A DNA stretch of 64,000 nucleotides from contig JANTQA010000008.1 of the NCBI GenBank assembly GCA_027625915.1, positions 6,689,501-6,753,500 on the forward strand. The letters are read 5' to 3'. The position numbers and the translations under genes are program-made. The notes below the pieces were generated by a model. That model saw only the letters and a program-made list of their open reading frames with translations. It did no database searches and was not told the origin of the DNA. The DNA is from Anaeramoeba flamelloides (Eukaryota; Metamonada; Anaeramoebidae). The stretch's first letter is position 1. Each line of letters opens with the position of its first letter. Shown here piece after piece: positions 1-11,669 of this stretch.

Positions 1-839
1 TTGATAAAAACATTATTTCTCTACCATTAATATCGAAAAATGAAGTAAAAATTTAAATGCACAACAAAAAGACCTTAGAATTAATTGCTATAATAATTTT
101 AGAAGTGATCTATTGTTTTTAAAAGTTTGATCGATTTTTTTCAATTTAAAAAGTTCAAAATTCAACTTATTTCCAAATTATTTCAAAAATTTATTTTTTT
201 TGAATAAGATGAAAGAGTTCTTTATGTTTGTGAAAGAATTTCTCAAAAATAAGTTTAAGTATGAAATCACTGAGTTGAAAATAAACCTGTAGAAAGAATC
301 TACTTGTTTTCAAAAAAAATAAATTTTTCTTTAAAAGAAAAAAGAGCTTATAGTTTATGGAGGTAATCTACAAAAATACTTTTTTAAAATAAAATCACAA
401 AATTTTGAAACCTCCCCAATTTAAAATTTGACCAAAGAGATGAACATCTATCAAGGATAAATCTACAATTTGATGTTAAATAAATAGGAACAAAATTTTC
501 ATTCAACTTTCCAGAAAATAAGATTTTTAAAAACAGATAAAATTTCAATTTTAATATATATCTACAATCAAAATACATTTTTAATTTTCCCTTAGAATTT
601 GGGAGCTTTGATGATTTGTTTTGATTCTTGGATGTGATTATTTTAGAAAGCTGAATGATAATATTGATCTTATTATTTTACAATTAACAGTAAGATTAAA
701 TTATGTTGTTATTGAATATAAATCTGATTATACAACATCGTTCTAGATGTCTCTAAAATAAATTATATTAGTAAAATAGTACTATTTATAGATCCTACCA
801 ATTTAAAATAATTCTTGTCTTATTATAAAAAATCCAAAA

Positions 840-1330
840 AATTTCAGAAAAAAAATCACATTTCTACACAAATTTAAAGGTTGAATTATCAATATTCAGA
901 CTACAAAGCTACAAAATATCTTTCTTAAATTTGTAGTGAAATGTGGATCAATAGCAAAAAAAATGAGATTTTTTTTTAAAATTAAATGATTAACCAATAT
1001 GATTTTTATGACCAATTATTTCCAAAATATTGAAAATATATTGATGTTAAATTCGCTTTATAAAAAGCAAACAAAACTAATCAGTCTTTGTACTTTTATG
1101 TTGATGATTATTTTTAGTGAAAATCTTTGAAATTTAAAAAATGAAAAAATAATTACTTATGGAAGTTCTAAATATCGGATTATTTAATATTTGAATAATA
1201 TTGGGTTCCAATTTTCACGAATTAGAAAATTTATAAAAAAATATAATTTCACAAATAAAACTGTTTAAGAGTGATCCTTAGTAAAAAAAGAAATAAATTA
1301 TTGTGAAATAAAATTTAACATATATATATT
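840..1330 (+). repeat. dispersed repeat family U, copy 1
   Basis: This stretch is recognisably similar to 47930-49600, 53860-54780 and, for the later part of the family, 60560-60960, all in the same orientation. Shared landmarks are a segment like 'aaatttaaaggttgaa' followed by 'aaatttgtagtgaaatgt', then 'aatcagtcttt' and 'gtgatcctta'. It has no coding content that I can see. The copies have many differences, so the family is old. It provides the empty-site reference for the element inserted at 48119-49237. Confidence 0.55.
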
Positions 1331-1799
1331 TTGAGCTATTTGTACCAACTAACACAAATATAATTTATACCCAATTACGTCATACTTTAAATTTTAAAAG
1401 AATTCTATGATGAATCGGAGCAGTTAAATTAAAAATTATAATTATGTTAAACTTGAATATATTCTATATATAAGCCAAATTTCAAAATTAGGGGCAAACT
1501 TTTTTTTTATTATTTTTTCCTTTTTTCATTTATCTTTCAAAAAATAAAATGATTTATTTTTCTTCTTCTCTTTTTTTATTTAGTAAATTTTCTTTGATTA
1601 CTCCTTTCTTACAATAAATAAATAATAAATAAAAATAAAATGATTTCACACTATTTTTATTTATTAATCTATTTTGGTTATTATCTCGAAAAACTTTAGT
1701 AAAATACATTATTATTCTAATTAAAAAACAATTAAACAAGTATTTTTTTATGATGAAAAATCTGCCCCTATTTTTGAAATTTAGCTTATATATATCCCA

Positions 1800-2935
1800 T
1801 TTCCTTTAGGAAGTAAGTACATTTTACCATTTTGAAAAATTTAAATTCAATTAACATTACTGAAAAATATTTTATGAGTGCCATCAGTTATTGAAACTTT
1901 GAAACAAAATCCTATTCACTGTTGGAACTGTAAATGTACCGATAAAAATTCCTAGTTGAATCTTTCATTTTTTCATTTTTAGAATATTTTTATTGATTAA
2001 ATTTTTGGTTTTATTAAATTGATTTTTGTATCTAGATATGTTTTTCTATATACGAGTAAAATTAATCAAAGAGTAAACCAAAAAATTGACACAAAAAGGT
2101 TATGTATTTGAAACAAATCTTTTTTCTTTTAGAAGACCAAAAAAGAAAGTTCATCTTCCAGATAAATTTGTTGAAACCAAGAATGAAAAAAAATCAATCA
2201 AATACCATTTTTGAAGATTTGTTGATTTTTCTCCTTAGTTTGTATGATTCCAAACAATTTTTTACCTTGGATTTCTTGTCAAATTACCAAATATTTTTAT
2301 TTTACAAAACATTTTGTTACAAATTTCCTTTCAAAATTCTTTTTTCAAATATTTTTATCAAACCAAACCAAAACCAAGAAAAGTATTTCAAAAATTAAAT
2401 AAAAGGAGTTGAATTCTGGAAATCAAAAACCAGTTACAATTGATTCAACCCAAAATAAAAACAAACATTTCTAAAAAAATTCAATCAGATTCAGAATTAT
2501 TTTTCGTTTTCATTTTAATTGAAAATAAATAATTATAAAATAAAACGATTATATCCAATAAACCTTTATTCTGATGAAGTATTAAAAAAAAAAATCTGAT
2601 TTTCTGAATTAAAAATAGAAATAGATTAATTAAATGAAAATTGGATTTCAGAATTCATTTTGGAAATTCTTTAGAAATAAAAAGTAATTTGTTTCCAAAA
2701 AATTTTACAAACAAAATTTGTTTTCATAAAGAATTACAAATAAAACCAAATTGAGAAGAATCAATTGTTACAAATCTTATAGATACCAGATCAAGAAATA
2801 AATGATTTGCATTTATTTTATCTTGATGAATTTTTTTTTTTTTTTTTTTTTTGAATTCCATTTTAAGTTGATATGAAAATATATTATATTATGATATATA
2901 CCACTCTAGTATATATTAAAATATCAATTAAATTG
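1800..2935 (+). repeat. dispersed repeat family R1, copy 1
   Basis: About 1.1 kb long, related to 29745-30850 (same strand) and 39640-41165 (opposite strand). Shared landmarks are 'acattttaccattttga' near the start, 'attaaatttttggtttta', 'tttgaaacaaa' in the middle and a final 'aaaatatcaatta'. A 98-codon open frame inside (2102-2398) is not conserved in the other copies and is rejected as a gene. The class of element is unknown. Confidence 0.6.
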
Positions 2936-3104
2936 GTTAAAGAAATGATTTGGAGAATTTCGTATCACATAAATGGGTACAGTAAAAAAAAAAATGAAAA
3001 AATGTACTTACACTTTTAAGTTTTAACAATTATAACAATTGATTTATTTTTTTAACTAAAAAATATGAGAAAATACTACCAAAATATACTATAAAAAATA
3101 TTCC

Positions 3105-3665
3105 TAATATATATAAACCCCAATTCAAAATTTTTAACACACCAAAATTTAACTTATGAAGAAAAAAACCTTTTTAATCAATTCAAGAAGATTTACCAAA
3201 TTAGAACCATTTACTAATTGAAATGTTAACACTTGTTTATAAATTATAACACTCACAAAACAAAAAATAAATAATTATTAATACAAATAAATCAGTGTGT
3301 GTTAAAATTTTTGGAGAGAGCAAAACAAAAAAATACCTGTGTAAATTTGCTTAAATTCTATTAGGATTATTGATCGATCAAATGGTTAGATACTACCAAC
3401 TAATTTTATTTGTGTTTTTTTATTTGGAAAAACTTGACTTTAACCTAATATAAACCATTAAAAAAAATTTTGATCCAACGTAACAAATTATGAAATTCAA
3501 ACAATGAAATGAAAAGAAAAACTAAATGATTAACAAATGATTTTTATATTTTACAAAAATTAAAATTATCTCGAATTTGAATGAAATTATGTTATTGTGA
3601 TTGTTTGGAACGTTTTATTCATATGAAAAATTGTGTATTTTAGTTTATATTTAACACATAGAAAA
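3105..3665 (+). repeat. dispersed repeat family R5, copy 1
   Basis: Closely resembles 24190-24745 over its whole length and, more weakly, 4010-4510. The first 200 bases are bounded by an imperfect inverted repeat: 'aaatttttaacacacc' on the left and 'gtgtgttaaaatttttgg' on the right. A shared 'ttgatcgatcaa' lies further on. This looks like a short non-autonomous inverted-repeat element with a downstream extension. There is no coding capacity. Confidence 0.6.
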
Positions 3666-4009
3666 TCCAAGTAAAAAAAATCTATAAATATTAATTTAAT
3701 TTAGTTTTTTCTAAATAATTATTAAAAAATCTTGATTATTCAGATAATTTTTGAAAAATTTAATAATTAATATTCTCAACATTTTTAGATAATTTTTTTA
3801 TATAAAAATTCCCAAAATGATATAAATTGTCTGAAAGAAGTGATATACTGTATTTATTATTACTTATTTTTGATCATGATTTAAAATAGCTGAAATGTAG
3901 GAAACAAATGTATATTATTTTAAATTTTCCATTAATTTTCTCAGACTTCTAAATGTTTTTTTTTTCAGTTTAAATCAAACTCTAACCCCCTTCCAAAAAT
4001 TTGAACACA

Positions 4010-4510
4010 CCCAAAATAAAAAAAAAGCACACGAAAAATTAATAAAGTATTTTTCAAAACTTGATTTTAAATCCCAATTTAAGTAACCAATTATTAATAT
4101 TTTTCAGATTCATCATTTTTAACCTAATTAAAGAAAAAAAATATGAAACCTAAAAAATAAAAATGTTTCACAAATGATGAAACGAGCTATGTAAAAACTA
4201 TATGGGTAAATTTGTTGAAATTTCTCCAAAATTGTTGATCGATCAAATTATTAAATACAATCAACCAATTGTATGATATTTTCCAATTTCAAAAACTCTA
4301 CATTAATCTTCTATCAACCATGGAAATAAAATTCCAGATATAACGAAATAGATTACTCAAATGGGAACAAATAAATGAAAACAAAACAAAAAATACAAAA
4401 AAGGGAATAGTTTGTAAAATTAATATTATTTCCAAATTAAATGTAAAACATGAAATTTATATTCTTAATTATGTTTAAATTTTGTACTAATTTGAGGGAA
4501 TTTAGTTGAT
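4010..4510 (+). repeat. dispersed repeat family R5, decayed copy 2
   Basis: A weaker copy of the 3105-3665 repeat, recognised by the 'ttgatcgatcaa' core, the flanking 'aaatttctccaaaattg' and the later stretch of 'tccaaattaaatg'. The left end is poorly preserved. Confidence 0.4.
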
Positions 4511-5009
4511 TTTATACGCTATATATCCAAATTAATAACCTCAATAAAACTATAAAAATATACAAAAATTACAATTAGTAATTATTACAGGTAGTTGGTA
4601 ATAATAAAATAAATATATAAAAAAACAAATATTAAAAATTTCATTTTATACCTTATATTATTTTCAAACAAAAAAAATAATTTCAATTAAATAATTGATA
4701 TAAAAAAAAATTATTAATTTAATCAAAAAATCTATTTTTATAATGAAAGTTCCTTGTTTATACTCTGAATATTTAGAAAAGAATATTAAAAAACCCAATT
4801 AAATTCCCTGTTAAGGTCTTGTACCCTTGGAAATAAAATAAAAAATCCCCCCTTTTAAATCTTGAATGATTCAATATTTGGTTTGTTTTATTTTTATTTT
4901 TATCAAGAGATAAGACCATTCAATGTTATTCGTTAATACAAACTTAAAGAAAATACAAAAAATCAATTTTCTAAAAGTTAATTTGTAGTTATAAACATTT
5001 TTTATTATC

Positions 5010-5260
5010 AATTAACTTTTTAAAAAGAAAGAAGAAAAAGGTAAAGAAAAAGAAAAAAAAAAAAACAAAAAACAAAAAGAAAAAAAAACTGACTTAATTT
5101 GAAAAAAAGAAATATATACTAGATGGGAAAAATGATCAAATATAAAAATTGAAAATTTATTTTGATAAGAATAATGGATTAAAATCATAGAATCTGATGT
5201 ATTTCTTCAATAAAACCCCTACCTATAACTTAAAAAGACTTAATATATATTATCAATACT
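5010..5260 (-). repeat. partial copy of repeat family T
   Basis: An A-rich block (many aaaag units) followed by a segment which, read on the minus strand, resembles the front part of the 37430-38090 repeat ('ttcttatc', 'aatattttgg'-like words). Degraded and partial. Confidence 0.35.
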
Positions 5261-6497
5261 TAGAGTTTTCTAAAAAAAATATTATTTACCCCTGATCGCC
5301 AATACTCTTTAATTATTGACAAATTTACATCATTTGATAATACATTTCAAACTAGTATGGCTATACAATTTTAATGTTCCAAGATAATTCAAAAAAAAAA
5401 AATATTGGAAATATAGAAAAACTATTTAATAGAACACCTTATAAAAAAAAATCTTTATATTTAAAATTTTTGATTTTTTTTTTCTACAAATTTCAAAAGA
5501 ATTTAACAAAAACACTACTCAATTTAAAAACTTTAAGTACCCCCAAAAAAAAAAAAAAAAAAAAAAAAAAAGCCAATGTAAACTAAAATAACTATTTTAT
5601 TTAATTCTTATCGCCCACTTACTTTATACTTTCTCTAAAAGTATAAATTCAGTCTTTCCTCAAACACAATAATTTTTTTAAAATAAAGTGGAAAGTAAGA
5701 AAACAAATATTATTGTGATTTTGAAACCTTTTCAAGGTAAATTTTGAAATTGGAAATTCAAATAGTTTAATCCAAATGAAAACTTATTTTTGAAAAACCC
5801 CTACTTTTAAATTTGAACAAGATATCTGAACTCAGGTTTTTTTAAAGCCACTAACTATATTACAATCACAAATGCAATAATCGTATCAATAAAATTTTGA
5901 AAATCTTTATAATTAAAAGAAATGAATTTGAGAGGGATACTTTTATTTTTTAATTAATAAATGAAAATTTTTATTTCAATTTATAAAATGAATATTAATT
6001 ATTAGTACAACCAAATTTACAGAGTCAAGATTTTGTCTCAGAAGTTTTCTAAGGAAGTTTAATTTTTTGTATAAAAATATCAATTCTATAAGGATGTTGT
6101 AAAGATCTTTGGATTTTCTCCAACTTATAAATAGAAAAATATTCTAGAAATGTGAACTAAAAATTTTCATTTTTTAATAGGAAAATAATAGTATATTTAA
6201 TTATTGTTCTATAACTTTTGTATTTCCATTTTTTAACCTTGTTATACAAATAAAATGGTTTTAATTTATTTAACGATGATCACATTAACCCCCTTAAAAC
6301 TGAAATAACAATAAAAAAAAAATATTTCACCATAAAAAATATCAATGACTTTAACCAATTTTGTCCTTTTTAAAAATGTTTTTCCCTTCAAAACAATTAG
6401 AAAGTATTTATAACCTTTGGAATACTCAAAGTTTAACAAGGTCATGAGATTTTTTGTCACTCCAGTGAAATTATTTTTTCCATTTTTTCTTACTCTT
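5261..6497. other. AT-rich intergenic DNA, no gene seen
   Basis: Holds a poly-A tract at 5547-5571 and diffuse AT-rich sequence. Short open frames here have no recognisable protein character. The last 80 bases form the presumed 5' flank of the TRAPPC6 gene. Confidence 0.5.
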
Positions 6498-7397
6498 ATG
6501 TCCATTAATTATTCCATTTTTGAATCTTTATTTTTTGAAATCGTCAAACTAACCGAAAGGTCTGTTGAAAAAAATCCACACCAAAAAATTAAAGAATACC
6601 CAACAAATGATCTAGTCTTAATAAATGACGATCAAAAAAAAAAAAAAAAAAAAAAAAACATCTCTATAGAAGAAGGAACCAAGCTCGAATTATTCCCGAT
6701 CCCAAACAAACAACAATTAATTTGCAAAAAACTCGAGTCTGTTGGTTTCAGATTAGGCTCACGTTTAATTGAGCAATATACCTTCAAAAAAAGATGCACC
6801 TTTACTGAAGAAAAGGTTGTGAAATTGGTGCTAAACGATTTTTGGAATTATTTATTCAAGAATTCCATGCAAATCATTTATAATAAGAATGAAAAAGTAT
6901 GTGTTGCTATTGTTTATGATTTTGGATTATTGTCACGGCTCTCATTTTCAAACAAAGAAAAAAAAGAAAAATTAGACTCAGAAAAAAATCTTGTTCAAGA
7001 AAAAAGATCCGAACAACAGCCAAACAAAAACAAAAATAAAAAAAATCGGAATTCAGATCAAACAAAGAGACTGAGCGAAAACAGCAACAACTCTCGTATT
7101 AACGAAAATGAAATTCAAAGAAAAAAAAAAGAAAATAAACAAAAGAGTAAAAAAAATAGACAAAAATTGTCAAAATCAAACTCTAAAAAAAAATTAAATG
7201 AACAAAAGCAAATAGATAAAGAATACCAAAAGAATAGAATTGTTACCCAACCACAAATGCCAACCATTAACAAATATTTGCAACTTATTTGCGGAATAAT
7301 CAGAGGTGCTTTTTGGAATCTTAACATGAACATTGTCATAACAACAAATTATACAAATCTTTCGAAAATTAAATTTACCATCAAGGTTGAAAATTAG
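6498..7397 (+). CDS. TRAPPC6: TRAPP complex subunit TRAPPC6 (Trs33-like, Bet3 family)
   Basis: A 299-residue protein of the Bet3/Trs33 family, a core subunit of the TRAPP complexes that tether ER-to-Golgi vesicles and act as Rab exchange factors. The family signature is in two blocks: residues 75-100 with 'LESVGFRLGSRLIEQ' followed by 'DFWNYLFKNSMQ' near 115, and the C-terminus with 'LQLICGIIRGAFWNL'. The ATG at 6498 is chosen because MSINYSIFESLF matches the usual short N-terminal helix; the frame runs further upstream but only through a TTG. The usual length is about 160 residues. The excess is a 50-residue stretch with poly-K at about 20-70 and a 105-residue K/N/Q/S-rich insert at about 151-255, between the last core helices. 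Both are low-complexity and probably disordered loops; an unspliced intron is unlikely because the frame stays open. Single exon, no operon-like neighbour. Confidence 0.9.
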   Translation: MSINYSIFESLFFEIVKLTERSVEKNPHQKIKEYPTNDLVLINDDQKKKKKKKNISIEEGTKLELFPIPNKQQLICKKLESVGFRLGSRLIEQYTFKKRCTFTEEKVVKLVLNDFWNYLFKNSMQIIYNKNEKVCVAIVYDFGLLSRLSFSNKEKKEKLDSEKNLVQEKRSEQQPNKNKNKKNRNSDQTKRLSENSNNSRINENEIQRKKKENKQKSKKNRQKLSKSNSKKKLNEQKQIDKEYQKNRIVTQPQMPTINKYLQLICGIIRGAFWNLNMNIVITTNYTNLSKIKFTIKVEN

Positions 7398-7709
7398 AAA
7401 GAAATATATTGGATAATTTATTACCCCACTTACAGACCCTACTGTATTCAAGACCTTTTTTGGATCTTTTCAAATCCTTTCTTTTTATTTTTTTTTTTTT
7501 TTTTTCATTTTTGTAGTTGAATAGTTTTTTTTTTATCCTTATCTTTTGAAAATTTTTTTCAGTTTAATTCATCAAATGAAAAATGCTTTTGAATTTTTTT
7601 TATTTCCATTTTCTCAAGTACACTCCTGTTTTTGTTAGTGATCATTCAGGAAAGTAAGATTTTGTTTTTTTTTAATCTTTCTTTTTTTGACAAGCTATTA
7701 TTCCAAAAA

Positions 7710-8310
7710 AGTGGGGATAATTTATTTAAAAATATCTATTATTAAACTTAATCCTCAAAAAACAATTCTAATCTAACTATTTAAATATACAAAATTAATC
7801 ACAATTCAATTTTTTTGTTAGTATGACATTGCATTAATACCAGATATGAAAGTTTCTGATCTCATTTTTATATGATATTTTCGAGGTGTGAAAAAATTTG
7901 AGTTGAGATTAACCCTCTTAGGAAAACGATTTTTTCCATCAAAAAATAAAAAATTAATCAGCAATTTTCAAAGAGAAATGTAAAGATTATAACTGCATTA
8001 TATTGCATAAAAAATCGTTTATTTTCTTTTTATATTACCCGTTTTTTATTGAAATTGGCCGTACATGCTTTTCTCTAAAAAAAATAATATATTTTTTTGA
8101 AATTTTTTCCCAAATATTTTGTTCAAAATATTTTCAAATTCATACCATAGGCATTGATTCAATTAACAACAGTATTTCTATTAATTTTATTGTGTTAATT
8201 TACGAATTGATAAACTAACAAAGAAGATTTTGTAGAAAATGTAAAAAATTCTCTACTTTTTTTGGGAATAGCTTTCAATTTAAAATTACCCTATGAGTGT
8301 AACTCTTTAC
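7710..8310 (+). repeat. dispersed repeat family R2, copy 1
   Basis: Related to 51790-52370 in the same orientation. Both start with 'aagtgggg' plus a TTTATTT stretch, share 'tttttattgaaattg' near the middle and end with 'ttttttgggaaat'-like sequence. A 71-codon open frame inside is not shared and is rejected. Confidence 0.55.
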
Positions 8311-9064
8311 TTTAATTTCTAAGAATAAATTAAATTAAAATCAATAAATGAGTCACGTACCCAAAATAAAACAGCAACCATTTGGCACCAGAACTAAAAC
8401 TCAAAAAAGAACAAAATATATTTATTTACTTGAAAAAAAAAAAAAATATTGATTTCATTTAAAAAGTCGTTTTAAATAAATGTTCAAAAGTATATAACAA
8501 ATATATGCCAACTTTAATCAATTGTCTTTTTATTAGCCTTATTATAAAACTTTTTTGATAGAACTTTTTTAAAACAATTTGAATCAAATAACAATAAAAC
8601 CAACCAATCAATTAAAACAAATAAAACACATAGACATATATTTTGGATTCAAAAAAAATCCATTTTTTTTTGTAAGAATCCGAAAAGTAATATAACATCC
8701 CCTAAACATCAATATATTTTTTTATTTCCTTTTTCTATCAACCCATTGAAAAATTGTTCATTGCTGATGTAAACAGGAATAGTGACAAATTCAAAGAAAT
8801 AAATGAAATTTTTTAAGACAATGGCTAAAAATTTTTCATTAACTTTTCATATATTTACTTTTTAGGTTAAAGAACCTAATTCTTTTTGATTTAATATTGA
8901 GATTTGGGAAAATAAAAAGAAAATTTTGTAACCTATTCTTAATTTTTATGAAATTTCTCTTTCTGTAATTTGTTGGGATAGTTTATATTGAAAAAAAAAA
9001 ATAAAATAAAAGCTAATATTATTTTGAAAATATATAAACAAACATCATAATATTTAACTACACT

Positions 9065-9560
9065 TAATTTCAGTTTAAAGGCACCCAATATTTTTTTCAA
9101 ATATCAATTTTATTTTTTTAATTAACCTTTAAAGAGTAAATAAAAAATAATTAGAAGATTAAATTTCTAAATGGTTGTTAACATCCATCTGAAATACAAC
9201 TAATTAATCAATATAGTTTCTCGAAAATAGTACAAACCAAATTTTTTAGTCAACTATTGAAAAAAAAAAACCAACAATGTTCATTTAGATCACCAATTTA
9301 AAATCCAAATAAAATTCAAACATAAATAAATATGATTTCTCTACAATAAAACCCTTTGAGAAATCAAGTCTCCAAACAAAGTAGGCTAATATTTATGGTT
9401 TCTATTATAAAAATGAAATAAAAATGAAGTGAAAATTTTTTATATTTATTCATCAAATATCAGGATCAAAGATTGAAAAAAATTCCAATAGAAATCAATA
9501 TGATTTCTCAACAATCATTTTAATGGTTTCAGTAACAGTAGAATAACCATTTTTTTACCA
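9065..9560 (-). mobile_element. decayed copy of inverted-repeat element E1
   Basis: On the minus strand this matches the element at 13738-14427. The clearest match is the end segment 'tttcagtttaaaggcaccca' with 'atttttttcaaatatc', corresponding to the right terminus at 14390-14425. Inside, 'aatgaagtgaaaatttt' and 'tcaatatgatttctc' also match. Many substitutions; no transposase is seen. Confidence 0.5.
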
Positions 9561-9809
9561 GACAACTTCAAATCTTTCCCGAAATTAAAATTTGCAAATG
9601 AATTAAATTATCAAAAAAAAATTGAAAAAAATGAGAAAAAATAATAATAATTTTCAAAATTTCCAAATAAATTTTCTTCAAAATATCCGAAGCAAACCCT
9701 TTAAACACATGAAACTTACCCACTATAACCAAGATACTTTGTCTGGAATATATTTATTAAAGTTTGGAAAAATGTTATCCTTTATTTTATTCACAAATAT
9801 TTATTAAAT

Positions 9810-10385
9810 TTCTTAAAATTTTAAAGTGAAGTCAATATTCTTTTTCAAATATTTGAGTATAAAAAAAAGGAACTATTTGTATTAAAATCAGTTATTTGAT
9901 AATACCTATTATTATATTTATATTATAAATATGTATTTGAATTTGTTTTTTTTTGTTTGAAAATCTTTTAAAAATTGAAAAATAATCAAAAAATCTATTG
10001 ATATATTTAAATCTTGGACATTTACTAAACTACTGAAATAAATAAGATTGAGTTAAAAATTGTTAATAATCAAATTAAAAAGTATTTCTTTCGATTCTAA
10101 TTTGAATTTTAGAGAGTTTTAAATGAATATTTTGGAAGAAAATTTATATTGATTGTGTTTTTTTTCAATAATTTTTTTGTTCAATAAAAAGAAAAAATTG
10201 AATAAAAATGTTCTTTGTGAAATAATAAATTATATCTTTTTCAAGTTTAAAATAATTATTGTAATTTTTTTGAAAATTATGTAGATTTTTTTTGTGCTAA
10301 TTTATTTTAAAACTTATTGGGAATTTTATTTTTAAAGTATCTTTTTATATACTTACTTCACAGATAAAATAATAATTCTTTCCTG
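9810..10385 (+). repeat. dispersed repeat family R3, copy 1
   Basis: Collinear with 38985-39560 on the same strand. Shared words include 'attaaaatcagttatttga', 'gttcaataaaaagaaaaaat' (one base different in the other copy) and 'aataattattgtaattttt'. About 575 bp, moderately diverged, non-coding. Confidence 0.6.
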
Positions 10386-10807
10386 AGAGAGAAAAATCTT
10401 TTTTTGAAATAATTTGGAAATATTTTGGATTGTGAACTTTTTTAAAAATGAAAAAAATGTAAAGTTTTTTACAAAAAATAGTTCATTTTAGAAAATATCA
10501 ATTTTGCTAAGTTTCAATTTTTAGTAATCAGATTTTTATTTCATTTTTAAATTTCAAGATGAGATCAAAGCACTAATTATATTTGCTATTAAATTTATAA
10601 GAATATTTTTTCTATTACTTTTTCTAATATTTTTTTGGATTTAAGTAGTAAGATTTTACAAATAATTCAAATTTGATCAATAAAGGAAAATAGATTTTCT
10701 ATTAACAAGTGACAAATTCCATAATAAGTCACTTTTAAGTCTCGATTTTTTTGACTGATAGTAAAATCAATATACTATTATTTATAGAGATTACCCAAGA
10801 TCAATAA

Positions 10808-10826
10808 TTATATATATATATATATT
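10808..10826. repeat. (TA)n microsatellite
   Basis: A run of alternating T and A directly readable in the sequence. A second such run lies at 11561-11583, just 3' of the BEACH gene. Confidence 0.85.
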
Positions 10827-10864
10827 ATAATGACATCTCAAAACTTAAAAAAAGAAAGATTATA

Positions 10865-11540
10865 ATAAATCCCATTTCAAAAATTATAACTCACCTGGAA
10901 AAATAATGTGAAAAAATACTTATTCTCTTAGTATTTATTAACAATTAATAATTATTAAATCTTATTAATCATTTACCTTTTAATTATTCTAATTATAAAA
11001 AAACTTGATATTTCAAAATTTAAAAATATCAAAACCAAAAAAAAAAGTATTACATAATTTTTGAAATGAACATTTACTGATTTTTTATTACTTAAATTTC
11101 ACTAAAAAAAGTTAACAACGAGATGGAATTATAATCTGAATTTTAAAAGAACTTATATAGTCTCAAATTTCTTAATTGTTTATTAGAATGTCAAAGATCT
11201 TTTTTTTTTTTCGAATTGATCTTTTGTAAAAAAAAAAAAATGACGATAATAAAAAGGAAAAGAAAAAAAAAAAATAAACAAAAAAAGAAAAAAAAAATAA
11301 ATGAAAAAGCAAAAAAAAATTTCCAAAATTAGAAAAAATGATTTTGATCGAAAAATTAGCATTATTTGAAAAAATGATTCTGATCCAACTTTTAAAATAT
11401 TTTTTTGTTAAGAATACTGGGATAAAACCACACAGAACAGTTTCCAATAACACTATAAAATGAGTTAACATTTTTAAAAAATAGTTTAGTTTGTTTACAT
11501 TTATTTTAGATTTTAACATTATTCTTTTAAAATTTTATTC
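10865..11540 (-). repeat. dispersed repeat family T, copy C
   Basis: On the minus strand this follows the order seen in 37430-38090: an opening near 11520 that reads like the front of the other copies, a T-rich (minus strand) block, and the terminal 'aaaaattataactcacctg' at 10875, corresponding to 'caggtgagtcacaattttt' at 38059-38077. A 115-codon open frame in the T-rich block is a by-product of the repeat. Confidence 0.55.
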
Positions 11541-11669
11541 TAAAAATTTTTTCAATCGAAAATATATATATATATATATATATGATTTTCTGTAAATAAT
11601 GAAACATTCTAATCTTGAAAAAAAAAAAAAAGAATTTTAAAAGAAAAGAATTTAAAAAAAAATTTTTTT

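Noticed and set aside
2102-2398. 98-codon plus-strand frame
   Set aside because: Lies within repeat R1 and is not preserved in the copies at 29745 or 39640.
11172-11519. 115-codon minus-strand hydrophobic frame and similar ones at 34948-35202 and 37433-37779
   Set aside because: All fall in the T-rich block of repeat family T; the similarity reflects the repeat, not a protein family.
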